Positions 49,867 through 59,488 of a stretch of DNA of 64,000 nt are shown one piece after another (positions within the stretch are counted from its first letter, which is position 1; each line of letters begins with the position of its first letter). This DNA comes from Couchioplanes azureus (lineage in GTDB: Bacteria; Actinomycetota; Actinomycetes; Mycobacteriales; Micromonosporaceae), in NCBI RefSeq assembly GCF_014648355.1, contig NZ_BMQY01000009.1, forward strand, positions 186,001 to 250,000, in the 5' to 3' direction. Under the pieces are notes generated by a model that saw nothing but the letters and a program-made list of their open reading frames with translations, searched no databases and was not told where the DNA came from. A program made the position numbers and the translations under genes.

Positions 49867-51494
49867 CCGTCCAGTCTGCCAGCAGCCGGGCGACGGCCCG
49901 GCCCGGGTGTGGAACGCGCGGCGCTTCCCCGGGGCAGCGCCTTGGCGCCGTTCATCTCCGCGGGTCCGCGCGGACGGCCCGCGTTGCCGGTCAGATCCGG
50001 TCCCGGCGGGCGGGCCGGGTGCGCGCCGAGGTCGGAGGCGTGCGGCCGGTCCTGGCCGCGGGACCGGCCCGCGGGCCCGCCCGGGGCCGCCGGGACCGTA
50101 CCGGTCGGCGTGCCCGGGTCGGGGGGAGGGACCGGCGAGGGGGCCACCACGGCCGGTGGCCCGGCTCCGGCATCGGTGGTCGCGGCGGTCTCGGCGGGTG
50201 TCGCGGCGGAGGCCGCCCCGGTGGTCGCGGTGTGGCTCCGCCAGCGGGCGGCCAGCGCCGCCATCAGGGCCAGTCCGCCGAGGCTCCACCACCCGACGAC
50301 CAGCGGGATCGTCCAGTGCTGCGCGAGCGCGCCGCTGACGACGAGCGCCAGGCCCTGGGTGAGCTGCATGCCGCCCTGCATGACGCCGAAGGCCCGGGCG
50401 CGGTATCCGTGCGGCAGGGCGAGCACGAAGACGCCGTTGAGCGTCGGCATGAGCACGCCCTGCGCGATGCCCGAGATCACCACCAGGATGGCGACCACCG
50501 CCGCGCTGGGCGCCCACATGGTCAGCGCCAGCGCGAGCGGTACCAGCACGGCGAACGGCCTGACCAGCGAGCTCCGGCGGGTGTGCGGGACGAACCGGCC
50601 CACCGCCAGGCCACCGATCACGAAGCCCACCGGCCCGGCGGCCATGATCAGGCCCTGGTCGAAACCGCGCGCCCGGGGATCGTCGTGGAAAACCGCCGCC
50701 CAGCCCGCCGCGAGGCCCTCCGGCAGGATCGTGAAGGTGGTGAGCGCGAACACCATCAGCGCGACCGACCGCAGCAGCGGCGTGCCGAAGACCAGCCGGT
50801 ATCCCTCGCTCGTCTCCCGCAGCAGATGCCGGCGCCGCTCGCGGCTGCTCGCCGCGGGCCGGGGTCGCACGCCGGCCGCGATGATCGCCGCCGAGACCAC
50901 GAACGACAGGGCGTCGAGCGCGAGGCCGAGCCGGGCGCCGACCCCGGCCGCCAGCGAGGCGCCGACGAGGTAGCCGAGCACCTGGGCGGCCTGCGCCGTG
51001 GAGGAGTTCACGGCGAGGCCGGTCACCACCTGATGGCGCGGAAGCATCAGCGGGATCAGCGCGGAGCGGGCCGCCTGGGTCGGCGGCGCGCCCAGCATCG
51101 CCACGAACATCAGCACCAGGATCACCGGCACCGGCACGTCGGGCAGCGCGATCAGGGCGATCGGCACGGCCCGGGCCAGATCACAGACGATCAGGACCCT
51201 TCGGTACGGATAGCGCTCGGCGACGGCCGCCAGCACCGGTCCGCCGACGATCCACGGCAGGTAGCCCACGGCGAACGAGGCGGCCGACAGCAGCACCGAC
51301 TGGCTCTGCTGGTAGACGAGCACGACGATCGCGGCCCGCGCCAGATAGTCGCCGATCCAGTTGACGACCAGGGAGACGTACAGGGCTCGGAACTCGCGGA
51401 CCGCGAAGACGTCCCGGAAGGTCACCGGGCGCTCCGGCTCCGTCACGCCGCCGGGCCTGTCGCCGAGCTGCGCAGCGGGTCGGTCGTCGGACAC
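49863..51494 (-). CDS. MFS transporter with long disordered C-terminal tail
   Basis: This 543-residue protein has about 12 membrane helices within residues 30-420 (Enterobactin-exporter/MFS_3-like: LYVSLVVNWIGDYLARAA, ALSFVVSAAIIAAG, GGMQLTQGLALVVSG). After residue 430 there is a Pro/Ala/Gly/Arg-rich tail of about 110 residues, which is unusual for MFS. The substrate is unknown. It is followed by glbO with a four-base overlap, so both come from one message. Confidence 0.9.
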   Translation of the reverse strand: MSDDRPAAQLGDRPGGVTEPERPVTFRDVFAVREFRALYVSLVVNWIGDYLARAAIVVLVYQQSQSVLLSAASFAVGYLPWIVGGPVLAAVAERYPYRRVLIVCDLARAVPIALIALPDVPVPVILVLMFVAMLGAPPTQAARSALIPLMLPRHQVVTGLAVNSSTAQAAQVLGYLVGASLAAGVGARLGLALDALSFVVSAAIIAAGVRPRPAASSRERRRHLLRETSEGYRLVFGTPLLRSVALMVFALTTFTILPEGLAAGWAAVFHDDPRARGFDQGLIMAAGPVGFVIGGLAVGRFVPHTRRSSLVRPFAVLVPLALALTMWAPSAAVVAILVVISGIAQGVLMPTLNGVFVLALPHGYRARAFGVMQGGMQLTQGLALVVSGALAQHWTIPLVVGWWSLGGLALMAALAARWRSHTATTGAASAATPAETAATTDAGAGPPAVVAPSPVPPPDPGTPTGTVPAAPGGPAGRSRGQDRPHASDLGAHPARPPGPDLTGNAGRPRGPAEMNGAKALPRGSAARSTPGPGRRPAAGRLDG

Positions 51495-51652
51495 CAGGGC
51501 CCTCCATCGATCGCGACGGCCACCGGGTCACCGAGGGCGGCCGGCCACGGACAGCGCGGGCCGGACGATTCCAGCCCGCGTACGTGACGATGCATGTGCA
51601 GACGCTTCTTGCACGATTCTGCCCGATCGGTCGATCCGTGGCTAGGGCGTAC

Positions 51653-51692
51653 GGGGGGATCCTCGGCCGTTCGGCCAGGGGCCACATCCCCC
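51653..51692. terminator. Hairpin terminator downstream of the MscS gene
   Basis: GGGGAT (51655-51660) pairs with ATCCCC (51686-51691). Inside this lies a second stem, GGCC-GTTC-GGCC, flanked by CCT/AGG. It lies 20 bases after the stop of the minus-strand channel gene. Confidence 0.65.
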
Positions 51693-51711
51693 ACTATGCC
51701 CTATCCGCAGC

Positions 51712-52794
51712 TCAGGTGGGACCTCCCGGCGTGCCGGAAGAATCCGGCGCGGCGCCCGGCATCAGCGGCGGGACCGCCGAGCGCGGCAACATCCGCGACA
51801 CGGCGATGCGTTCGGCGATGCCGGAGCTCTCCAGCGCCTCGGTGAGCCGGCGCCGCAACTCGCGCTGCACGACCGGCTGGCCGTCCGCGGTGGTCTTGGC
51901 GATGGTCCGGATGACCGCGCCGTCCACGGTCAGCTGCTCGACGCCCACGACGTCCGGCGGCTCCAGGAACTCGGTGGCGTGCTCCGGCTCGTCCGCCAGG
52001 GCCAGCGCCGCCTCGCGCAGCACGGCCGTCGCCTCCTCGGAGTTGACGAAGCCGATCGGGATGTCGATGACCACCATCGCCCACCCCTGGCTCTTGTTGC
52101 CCACGCGGACGATCTCGCCGTTGCGGATGTACCAGAGCACGCCGCGCATGTCGCGGACCGTCGTCACCCTCAGCCCGACCGTCTCCACGACGCCGACCGC
52201 GTCGCCCAGGTCCACCGAGTCGCCCACGCCGTACTGGTCCTCCAGCAGCATGAACAGGCCGGCGATGAGGTCCTTGACCAGGCTCTGCGCGCCGAAGCCC
52301 AGCGCCACGCCCACGATGCCGGCGCTGGCCAGCAGGGGGCCCAGGTTGAAGCCGAGCTCACCCATCACCAGCAGGGCCGCCATGGTGAAGACCACCGCGG
52401 TGACGAAGCTGCGCAGCACCGAGCCGATCGCCTCGGCCCGCTGGCGGCGCCGTTCCGGGATGAACTGGTTCTCGGCCGCCTGCGGCTGCTTGGCGGCCCG
52501 CTCGCGCAGCGGCTTGAGCAGCGCCGGCATCTCGGCCCGGGAGCTCGAGGTGGTCAGCCGGCTGATCGCCCGGTGCAGCACCCAGCGGATCAGCATGGCG
52601 GCCAGGATGATCGCGAGAATTTTCAGCGGCTTGACGATGAACACGAAGCTGCCGCTGGCCAGCCACAAGTTGCCGGTCTCGCCGTAGATCCAAGAGCACA
52701 GCGTGTCGTTCTTGCAGCTTTCGGTGACGTCGGGTGTCACGAAGATCGGCGGGCTGCTTCCGGACGGGTTCGGAGTGGGGGCTAGCAGGATCAC
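51712..52794 (-). CDS. MscS family mechanosensitive ion channel
   Basis: This 360-residue protein has three membrane helices (about 48-70, 125-147 and 155-180), the last being the pore helix with GIVGVALGFGAQSLVKDLIAG. Next is the beta domain (YGVGDSVDLGDAVGVVETVGLRVT; IRNGEIVRVGNKSQGW) and the C-terminal alpha/beta cage (FVNSEEATAVLREA). It opens under membrane tension on hypo-osmotic shock. The start is GTG. It is a single gene. Confidence 0.93.
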   Translation of the reverse strand: MILLAPTPNPSGSSPPIFVTPDVTESCKNDTLCSWIYGETGNLWLASGSFVFIVKPLKILAIILAAMLIRWVLHRAISRLTTSSSRAEMPALLKPLRERAAKQPQAAENQFIPERRRQRAEAIGSVLRSFVTAVVFTMAALLVMGELGFNLGPLLASAGIVGVALGFGAQSLVKDLIAGLFMLLEDQYGVGDSVDLGDAVGVVETVGLRVTTVRDMRGVLWYIRNGEIVRVGNKSQGWAMVVIDIPIGFVNSEEATAVLREAALALADEPEHATEFLEPPDVVGVEQLTVDGAVIRTIAKTTADGQPVVQRELRRRLTEALESSGIAERIAVSRMLPRSAVPPLMPGAAPDSSGTPGGPT

Positions 52795-53019
52795 GGGTCC
52801 TCACCGTACCCGCCGCGTGCCGGTGCTCAGGAACCGGACATCTTCGCACGAGACCTCAGACGTTTACGTCCCGGCCAGCAGATTGTGCTCGCAAAATCGT
52901 CATCCATCAGGGACTATTGGCGCACGAGGGTCGCCGGCACGGGGCCCTCGCGCAGACTCGGCCGGGACGACAAGCACATCGGGAGCGGTTGCAAGCACCT
53001 ACACCGAAGGGTGATCGCG

Positions 53020-53562
53020 ATGCCTGACATACGACCCACAGTGGGCTCATCCGCGTTGGTTCTGAACGCTACCTACGAGCCGCTGTGCGTCGTATCGGTG
53101 CGTCGAGCGACCATCCTGGTGCTGACCGCCAAGGCGGAATGCGTCTCCGACGGGGACGGCGTCCTGCACAGCGCCCACCACGCCCTGCCGGTCCCGTCGG
53201 TGGTCCGTCTCACCCGGTACGTGAAGGTGCCGTACCGGACGCATGTGGGTCTGTCCCGCCGGGCCATCTTCGCTCGCGACGGTGGCCGCTGCGCGTACTG
53301 CCGCGGCTCGGCGGAGACCATCGACCACGTCTTCCCCCGCAGCCGCGGCGGCCTGCACGCCTGGGAGAACGTGGTCGCGGCGTGCGCCAAGTGCAACCAC
53401 AGCAAGGGCGACAAGACCCCGGCCGAGCTGGGCTGGCGGCTGCACTCGCCGCCGCAGGCACCCCGCGGCGTGGCCTGGCGGGTGCTGGGCCACCGCACCC
53501 CGGACCCGCGCTGGGCGGACTGGCTGGACCTGCCCACCCCGGTCGAGGCCGAGGCCGCCTGA
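53020..53562 (+). CDS. HNH endonuclease family protein (Rv2469c-like)
   Basis: This 180-residue protein has a conserved N-terminal part (ALVLNATYEPLCVVSVRRA) and an HNH domain at about 85-135: CAYCRGSAETIDHVFPRSRGG, then ENVVAACAKCNHSKGD, with two CxxC zinc pairs. Close relatives are found in nearly all actinobacteria (Rv2469c) next to glbO and DUF5130 genes, so it is a housekeeping gene rather than a mobile one. Its DNA substrate is unknown. ATG chosen at 53020. Confidence 0.92.
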   Translation: MPDIRPTVGSSALVLNATYEPLCVVSVRRATILVLTAKAECVSDGDGVLHSAHHALPVPSVVRLTRYVKVPYRTHVGLSRRAIFARDGGRCAYCRGSAETIDHVFPRSRGGLHAWENVVAACAKCNHSKGDKTPAELGWRLHSPPQAPRGVAWRVLGHRTPDPRWADWLDLPTPVEAEAA

Positions 53563-53575
53563 CCGCCGGGTTCGA

Positions 53576-54553
53576 TCAGTGCCGCTGTTTCGTGCCGATC
53601 AGGGACGCGAACACGATGACGTTGTCGGCGTAGCCCCGCCCGGCGCCCAGCCAGGTTCCCCCGCAGGTGACCAGCCGCAGCGACGGTCTGCTGTAGTCGC
53701 CGTAGACCCGCTGGACCGGCAGGCGCGCCTTGCCGAACCGCTCCACCGAATTCACCTGGAAGACGGCCGTCTCGTCATCCTCCCGGAGGACCTCGATCCG
53801 CTGACCCGGCCGCAGGTTGCGGAGCTGGTGGAAGACCCCCGGACGGGTGTCGGTGTCCACATGGCCCACGATCAGCGCGGGACCGAACTGCCCCGGTGTG
53901 GGACCCTCCCCGAACCACCCCGTCTCGTTGCGGTTCGGCGGGGGTACGTCCACGGAGCCGTCCTTCGCCAGCCCCACCGGGAGCACCGGCGCCTCCACTT
54001 TGATGGCCGGGATCATCAGTCGCTTCGGCGGGCTGGGGTCGAGCACCGGGAAGTCGCGCGGCGGCGGCTTGTCCGGCCCCCGGAACAGGTCGCGGACGTC
54101 GAACCCGGTGGCGGCGCCGACACCCGCGCCGAGCGCGAAGAGGCCCACGAAGACCAGCACCGCGGCGATCATCCCCAGCGGCATGGGCCGGCGGCCGCGC
54201 ACGGGGGAGGGCGCTGGGAGCCGCCTGCGGCGCCAGGAGTCCCGGAGCGGCCGCCCCGGCGCGTGCGGCGGCGGAGGCAAGCGGCGTGGCGGCACCATCG
54301 CTCCGGACGGCGTGGCCGTCACCGCGAGGCGCGCCACCGGAGACGCCGGCGGGACCGGACGGGCGGTCCCGGCCCGCGCGGCGGTTTCGGGCCGGGCGGC
54401 GGTCTCGGACCGGGCGGTGATCTCGGCGGGGCGGCGGCGCAGCACCGACTCCGGCATGCGGGGACCGGGTGTGGCTCCCTCCGGCGTCCGGGGTCGGGGC
54501 GTGGCTCGCTCGGGAGCGCGGGGCCCGGGGTCGGCCGGGTCCGGGCGCGACAT
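53576..54553 (-). CDS. Class F sortase
   Basis: This 325-residue protein has a disordered cytoplasmic N-terminus (about 1-125, Pro/Arg-rich), one membrane helix (about 127-148) and a sortase domain. The latter carries the histidine in IVGHVDTDTRPGVFHQL and the cysteine in LRLVTCGG near residue 295. Class F enzymes are typical of actinobacteria and act outside the membrane. The upstream gene (10 bases before) encodes a secreted, tail-anchored protein that may be its partner, although no LPxTG motif is seen. Confidence 0.92.
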   Translation of the reverse strand: MSRPDPADPGPRAPERATPRPRTPEGATPGPRMPESVLRRRPAEITARSETAARPETAARAGTARPVPPASPVARLAVTATPSGAMVPPRRLPPPPHAPGRPLRDSWRRRRLPAPSPVRGRRPMPLGMIAAVLVFVGLFALGAGVGAATGFDVRDLFRGPDKPPPRDFPVLDPSPPKRLMIPAIKVEAPVLPVGLAKDGSVDVPPPNRNETGWFGEGPTPGQFGPALIVGHVDTDTRPGVFHQLRNLRPGQRIEVLREDDETAVFQVNSVERFGKARLPVQRVYGDYSRPSLRLVTCGGTWLGAGRGYADNVIVFASLIGTKQRH

Positions 54554-54563
54554 GGGCCGCGCC

Positions 54564-55052
54564 TCAGCTCACCCGGCGGCGGCGCAGTGCCGCCACGCCC
54601 ACGAGGATGCCGGCCGCGAGCGCCGTCGCTCCGCCGCCGAGCAGGATCTGCGCCGACCGGCCCGGTGCGGTGCCGCCGGCGCCGGTCGCCGGGCCGCGCG
54701 CCGGCTCGACCCTGGCCACCACGTGCAGCGTGGTCGTGGCCGTCTTGCCGTCGGGGCAGCGCAGCTCGATCCGGTAGGCGCCCGGGTCGGTGGTGGCGGG
54801 CACCCGGACGGTGGCGGTCAGGAAGCCGTACCGCGGAGACACCGTGACGCTGCCCATCGGGCCCGCCGTCACCTTGGCGGCGGTCAGGTTGTCGTCGCAG
54901 CTGGCCCGGATGCCGACCGGGTCGCCGGCGCGGGCGGTGCTGGGGCTGGTCTCGACGAAGACGGCGGCCGCCGACGCGGGGGAGGGCGGCAGCAGGGCGA
55001 CCGGCAGGGCCAGCGTGCACATGGCGAGCGCGGCCGGGACGAACGGGCGCAT
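54564..55052 (-). CDS. Secreted surface protein with C-terminal anchor helix
   Basis: This 162-residue protein has a signal peptide (cleavage after PASA near residue 28), a beta-rich domain with a pair of cysteines (RASCDD and ELRCPDG), a Gly/Ala linker and a C-terminal hydrophobic helix followed by RRRR. This is the shape of a sortase substrate tail, but no LPxTG-like motif precedes the helix. It forms an operon with the class F sortase. Confidence 0.82.
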   Translation of the reverse strand: MRPFVPAALAMCTLALPVALLPPSPASAAAVFVETSPSTARAGDPVGIRASCDDNLTAAKVTAGPMGSVTVSPRYGFLTATVRVPATTDPGAYRIELRCPDGKTATTTLHVVARVEPARGPATGAGGTAPGRSAQILLGGGATALAAGILVGVAALRRRRVS

Positions 55053-55269
55053 GGCCTCCCCTTCCTGTCGCCCGGGCGGAAACCTCCCGGACAGCGCGTC
55101 AGGGGTGATTTTCGCACCTCGGCGCCGATTTCGCGCCGCCCGCGAGATCCCACGTAGTGGGTCTTGACACCCGGCGCTCCGTGACGGCGCCCACTCCGCT
55201 ACCGTGATTGACGTTCGGATCACTGGGAACACAGTGACTTGGCCCGGTTCCTTTTGACGCCTGGGGGCG

Positions 55270-55563
55270 TTGAGGTTGTCGATATTCAGCACGATTCTGG
55301 TCTTCGCGGTGATCCCCTTGGCGGTCATCGTCGTGATCTCGGCCCTGGCGGCCCTCGGCGGGCGCCACAACCGGCCCGACCGTCGTTACCGGCCCGGCCG
55401 GCCGTACGACTTCGCGCCGATGTGGTTCCTGGCCTCGCCCGCGCAGGTGAGTCCGGCCTTCGGCGGCAAGACCTCCGGCCGTGCGGCGCTGGAGCCGGGC
55501 GTCGGGGAAGAGTCGGGCCGGCAGCGGCCCGGACCGGTAGGAGGCGCAAGTGACCGTTGGTGA
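55270..55563 (+). CDS. ctaJ: CtaJ-like small cytochrome aa3 oxidase subunit
   Basis: This protein of about 97 residues has one N-terminal helix (SIFSTILVFAVIPLAVIVVISALAAL, in part) and the conserved YRPGRPYDFAPMWFLASP that marks CtaJ-type subunits of the actinobacterial bcc-aa3 supercomplex. It starts with TTG, either at 55270 or two codons later at 55276. It overlaps the DUF5130 gene by 14 bases, as the equivalents are adjacent in mycobacteria (Rv2468A/Rv2468c). Confidence 0.75.
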   Translation: MRLSIFSTILVFAVIPLAVIVVISALAALGGRHNRPDRRYRPGRPYDFAPMWFLASPAQVSPAFGGKTSGRAALEPGVGEESGRQRPGPVGGASDRW

Positions 55564-56038
55564 GCAGCAGGCGTTCGTCAGCGTCGAAGAGCAGCCGCTG
55601 ACCGCGCTCGACCACCCGGGCGGCCCGACGCTGACCGAGCGGCCCGAGCTGGCCATGTCCCCCGAGGGCATCGCGGCGCTCGACGGTCCGTTCTCGACGC
55701 GGCAACTGCTGCGCCTCGACGAGGCGCTGCGCGTCGCCGACCAGCAGACCGGCCTGACCTTCAGCGTCTACATCGGCGACCTGGCCGAGCCCACCCGGGA
55801 GAGCGCCGAGCAGCTGCACCGTCAGCTCCAGGGCGCGGCCCGCGCGGTACTCATCGCGATCTCGCCCAACCAGCGGATCCTGGAGATCGTCACCGGCGCG
55901 GAGGCCCGCAAGCGCATTTCCGACCGCGACGCCAAGCTCGCCGCGCTCTCGATGGCCGCGGCGTTCGCCGGAGGAGACCTGGCGGGCGGCGTCCTCGCCG
56001 GCCTCGACCAGCTGGCGTCCCACGCCGGCCGCCACTGA
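55550..56038 (+). CDS. DUF5130 family protein
   Basis: This 162-residue soluble protein has the TPM/TLP18.3-like fold: GPFSTRQLLRLDEALRVADQ, then TGLTFSVYIGD and VLIAISPNQRILEIVTG. In the last, the phrase ILEIVTG is typical. It corresponds to Rv2468c. GTG start inside the end of the ctaJ-like gene. Function is unknown, possibly linked to the respiratory chain through its constant partner. Confidence 0.88.
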   Translation: MTVGEQQAFVSVEEQPLTALDHPGGPTLTERPELAMSPEGIAALDGPFSTRQLLRLDEALRVADQQTGLTFSVYIGDLAEPTRESAEQLHRQLQGAARAVLIAISPNQRILEIVTGAEARKRISDRDAKLAALSMAAAFAGGDLAGGVLAGLDQLASHAGRH

Positions 56039-56053
56039 GCCGCCGGGAGCGAG

Positions 56054-56656
56054 CTACGACCAGGTGCCCGGGGAGACCCGCACCGGGAACGGGGCGTCGA
56101 CCTTCACGGGGTCGGCGCCCTGAATCGTCTTCGCCGGCAGATAGCCGTCGGCGCCCAGCTCGTGCACGAACAGCACCGGCTCCGGCTCCGGCGCGACGCG
56201 CCAGTAGCAGGGGATGCCGGCGCCGGCGTACAGGGCGGGCTTGAGCAGCCGGTCGTAGCTGCGGCTGGTCGCGGACTCGACCTCGACGACCATGGCGACG
56301 TCCGCCGGATCCGCCCAGGTCGCGCCGGACGAGCGCGGCCGCAGCACGGTCACGTCCGGGATGAGGTTGCTGGTCTTCAGCGCGATGCCGAGCCGGTCGC
56401 AGATCCACCAGCCCTCCGGCGCCGCCGCGCGCAGCATGGCGATCAGCGCCTGCACCACGGTCTCGTGCGCACCGTCGAGGGGCGGCGTGACGTGCAGGCT
56501 GCCGTCGACGATCTCGTAGCGGTGACCGTCCTGCGGGAACAGGTGCAGATCCGGCTCGGTCCAGGGGCCGTCGGGGGCGGCCCATCGCACCGGGGAACCC
56601 TGGCCGATCACCACCACCGCACCACCTCCATCACCGGGGAGTGTCAGCGTACTCAC
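56054..56656 (-). CDS. Uma2 family (DUF820) putative endonuclease
   Basis: This 200-residue protein has the restriction-endonuclease-like fold of Uma2: GHRYEIVDGSLHVTPP near residue 43, NLIPDVTVLRP with the catalytic aspartate near 100, VVEVESATSRSYDRLLKPALYA with the Glu-x-Glu and lysine. Uma2 proteins are abundant in actinobacteria and cyanobacteria; their role is unresolved. GTG start. It lies between DUF5130 and pepN on its own. Confidence 0.88.
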   Translation of the reverse strand: MSTLTLPGDGGGAVVVIGQGSPVRWAAPDGPWTEPDLHLFPQDGHRYEIVDGSLHVTPPLDGAHETVVQALIAMLRAAAPEGWWICDRLGIALKTSNLIPDVTVLRPRSSGATWADPADVAMVVEVESATSRSYDRLLKPALYAGAGIPCYWRVAPEPEPVLFVHELGADGYLPAKTIQGADPVKVDAPFPVRVSPGTWS

Positions 56657-56694
56657 GCAGTGTGGTTTCTGGTGGAATTCTGCCCGGTGAGTTC

Positions 56695-56729
56695 TGCGGG
56701 TCGCGAGGAACGGAACCCCGCGACCCGCA
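56695..56729. terminator. Hairpin terminator of pepN
   Basis: TGCGGGTCGCG (56695-56705) pairs perfectly with CGCGACCCGCA (56719-56729), directly past the minus-strand pepN stop. Confidence 0.85.
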
Positions 56730-56735
56730 TCCGGC

Positions 56736-59291
56736 TCAGGCGGAGGCGTCCTTGGCCCGGGCCTTCAGGGCGCGCAGCACGCCGTCGCGGCCCTCGGCCA
56801 CGAGCCGGCGCAGCGACGGCGAGTGGCCCTCGGCGGCCAGCCAGGCGTCGGTCGACGCGACCGTCTCCTCGCTCACCTGGTAGGCCGGGTACGCCAGCAT
56901 CACGAACTCCTGGGCCGGCTCGCTGTCCGAGCGCGCCCACACCTGGTCCACGACCTCGAAGAACTTCGACGCGTACGGCGCGGTCAGCGCCACCTGCGTC
57001 GAGGACTGGAAGCCCTGCAGCAGCGACCGGTTGAGCCAGTTCGGCAGCTTCTCGCCGCCGGTGAGCTTCGCCCAGACCGCCGCCTTGTTCTCCGGCGTGG
57101 GCAGCAGTGCCCGGGCCAGGGCGGCCTCGCGCTCGCCGCTCGCGGTGCGGTCCGAATCCAGCTCGGCGGCGATCTCCTCCTCGGTCGCGGCGCCCCGGGC
57201 GGCCAGCGACTCCAGCAGCGACCAGCGCAGCTCGGTGTCGACGGTGAGGCCCGCCGGCACGTCCCGGCCCTCCAGCCAGCCGCGCAGGACGGCGAGCTCC
57301 TCCGGGCTGCGGGCGGCACCGATGAAGGCGCGCGCCCAGGCGAGCTGGAAGCCGCTGCCCGGCTCCGCCGCCGCCAGCGCCGTGCGGGCCGTGCCGGCGA
57401 GCTGCGCCCACCCGGTCGGCGCCCACTGCGGGTCGGCGTACATGGTCAGCGTGGTCGCCGCCTGCCGCAGCGTGGCCGTGGTCAGGTTGATGTCGCGTTC
57501 CTTGGGCAGGCCGGTGCTCACCAGCGCCACGTAGTCGCGGGCCGCCAGCTCGGCGTCGCGCACCATGTCCCAGGCGGCCGCCCAGCACAGCGCCCGCGGC
57601 AGCGACGACTCGAAGCCGTCGATGTGGCGTACGACCGTCGCCATCGAGCGCTCGTCGAGGCGCAGCTTCGCGTACGTGAGGTCGTCGTCGTTGACCAGCA
57701 GCACGTCGGCCGCGGGGACCCCGGTCAGCGCGGGGATCGCCGTCTCCTCGCCGCTCACGTCGATCTCGACCCGGTCGCGGCGCACGAGCCGGTCGCCCTG
57801 CAGGTCGTAGAGGCCGACACCGATGCGGTGCGTCCGCAGCGTCGGGTATCCGGCCGGCGCCTCCTGCCGCACGACCACGCTCTCGTACGTGCCGTCCGCG
57901 CCGATCGCCACCACCGGCCGCAGCGTGTTGACCTGGGCCGTCTCGAGCCACTGCGCGGCGAACTTGCGCAGCTCGCGCCCGGACGCCGTCTCCAGCTCGG
58001 TGAGCAGGTCGTCGAAGGTGGCGTTGCCCCACGCGTGCCGCTGGAAGTACGCCCGCAGCCCGGCCCGGAACGCGTCCAGCCCGACGTACGCGACGAGCTG
58101 CTTGATGACGCTCGCGCCCTTGGCGTACGTGATGCCGTCGAAGTTGACCTCGACCGCCTCCAGGTCCGGCATCTCGCAGTAGACCGGGTGGGTCGACGAG
58201 AGCTGGTCCTGGCGGTAGCCCCACGTCTTGCGGACCGACAGGAACGTCGTCCAGGCGTCGGAGAAACGGGTGGCGCCGGTGTTGCACCAGTGGCTCGCCC
58301 ACTCGGCGAACGACTCGTTCAGCCACAGGTCGTTCCACCAGCGCATGGTCACCAGGTCGCCGAACCACATGTGGGCCAGCTCGTGCAGGATCGTGTTGGC
58401 GCGCTGCTCGTACTCGTAGTCGGTGACCTGGGACCGGAAGATGTAGTGCGCCTCGGCGTGCGTGACGCAGCCGAAGTTCTCCATCGCGCCGGCGTTGAAG
58501 TCGGGCACCCAGAGCTGGTCGTACTTCGGCAGCGGGTAGCGCACCCCGAACTGCTCGTGGAAGAAGTCGAAGCCCTGCTTGGTGATGAGGAACAGGTCGT
58601 CGGCGTCGAGGTACTGCGCCATCGAGGCCCGGCAGAAGACACCCAGCTCGATGCCGTCGTGGCTGTCGCGGACCTCGTGGTACGGCCCCGCGCACAGCGC
58701 CGTGATGTACGTGCTCATCCGCGGCGAGGTCGCGAAGTGGACCGTCTTGGCGCCGGCCTCGGCGTCGACGGTGCTCTCCACCGGCATGTTCGAGACGACC
58801 TTCCAGTGCCCCGGCACCGTGGCGTGCCAGGTGAACACGCTCTTCAGGTCCGGCTGGTCGAACGCCGCGTAGACCCGCTGGGCGTCGGCGGTCTCGAACT
58901 GGCTGTAGAGGTAGACCTCCTTGTCGACCGGGTCCTCGCTGCGCTGCATGCCCTGGCCGCTCGCCGAGAAGAAGAAGTCGGCGTCCACGACGAGGGTGTT
59001 CTCGGCCGCGAGGCCGGTCAACGTCAGACCGTTCTCGGCCGACCAGCCGGAGGTGTCGACCGGCGTGCCGTTGAGCACCGCGGACCGCAGGGACGCGGCG
59101 GCGACCTCGATGAAGGTCTGGGCGCCGGGCTCGGCGCAGCGGAACGTGACCTGGGTGACCGATCGGAAGGTGCCCTCGCCCGGGCGCCCGGCGCCGTCGG
59201 TCAGATCCAGGGCGATGTCGTACCCCGTCACCTCGAGCAGGCGGGCCCGCTCGGCGGCCTCCACCTGGGTCAGGTTACGAACTCCGGCCAC
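56736..59291 (-). CDS. pepN: Aminopeptidase N (M1 family)
   Basis: This 851-residue zinc aminopeptidase has the GAMEN motif (GAMENFG near residue 268), the zinc site HELAHMW with the distal Glu in WLNESFAEW, and the large helical ERAP1-like C-terminal domain. The start is the GTG at 59291, nine bases after a GGAGG site; this gives MAGVRNLTQVEAAERARLL, matching the family start. The order pepN next to DUF5130, glbO and rpiB matches mycobacteria (Rv2467). Confidence 0.96.
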   Translation of the reverse strand: MAGVRNLTQVEAAERARLLEVTGYDIALDLTDGAGRPGEGTFRSVTQVTFRCAEPGAQTFIEVAAASLRSAVLNGTPVDTSGWSAENGLTLTGLAAENTLVVDADFFFSASGQGMQRSEDPVDKEVYLYSQFETADAQRVYAAFDQPDLKSVFTWHATVPGHWKVVSNMPVESTVDAEAGAKTVHFATSPRMSTYITALCAGPYHEVRDSHDGIELGVFCRASMAQYLDADDLFLITKQGFDFFHEQFGVRYPLPKYDQLWVPDFNAGAMENFGCVTHAEAHYIFRSQVTDYEYEQRANTILHELAHMWFGDLVTMRWWNDLWLNESFAEWASHWCNTGATRFSDAWTTFLSVRKTWGYRQDQLSSTHPVYCEMPDLEAVEVNFDGITYAKGASVIKQLVAYVGLDAFRAGLRAYFQRHAWGNATFDDLLTELETASGRELRKFAAQWLETAQVNTLRPVVAIGADGTYESVVVRQEAPAGYPTLRTHRIGVGLYDLQGDRLVRRDRVEIDVSGEETAIPALTGVPAADVLLVNDDDLTYAKLRLDERSMATVVRHIDGFESSLPRALCWAAAWDMVRDAELAARDYVALVSTGLPKERDINLTTATLRQAATTLTMYADPQWAPTGWAQLAGTARTALAAAEPGSGFQLAWARAFIGAARSPEELAVLRGWLEGRDVPAGLTVDTELRWSLLESLAARGAATEEEIAAELDSDRTASGEREAALARALLPTPENKAAVWAKLTGGEKLPNWLNRSLLQGFQSSTQVALTAPYASKFFEVVDQVWARSDSEPAQEFVMLAYPAYQVSEETVASTDAWLAAEGHSPSLRRLVAEGRDGVLRALKARAKDASA

Positions 59292-59488
59292 GTTCACTCT
59301 CCTCCACGCTGGCAGGGGCCGCGTCGCCCCGCCTCGAGCTTCGCACGCCACCTTATGCGGTGAACCCGCACCTACCACCCCCCGCTGCCACCGTGGGGGT
59401 CGTTCCGGGTAGTTCGCCGGAAAACATCACGTCCGCGGTGAGACTGTCGTTGGAATGGTGAGTACCGTCACCCTGACCGGAGGCTGCG

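Noticed and set aside
53020..53562. HNH endonuclease as sign of a mobile element or homing gene
   Set aside because: It matches the conserved Rv2469c-type housekeeping family and sits in conserved gene order, with no repeats or integrase around it.
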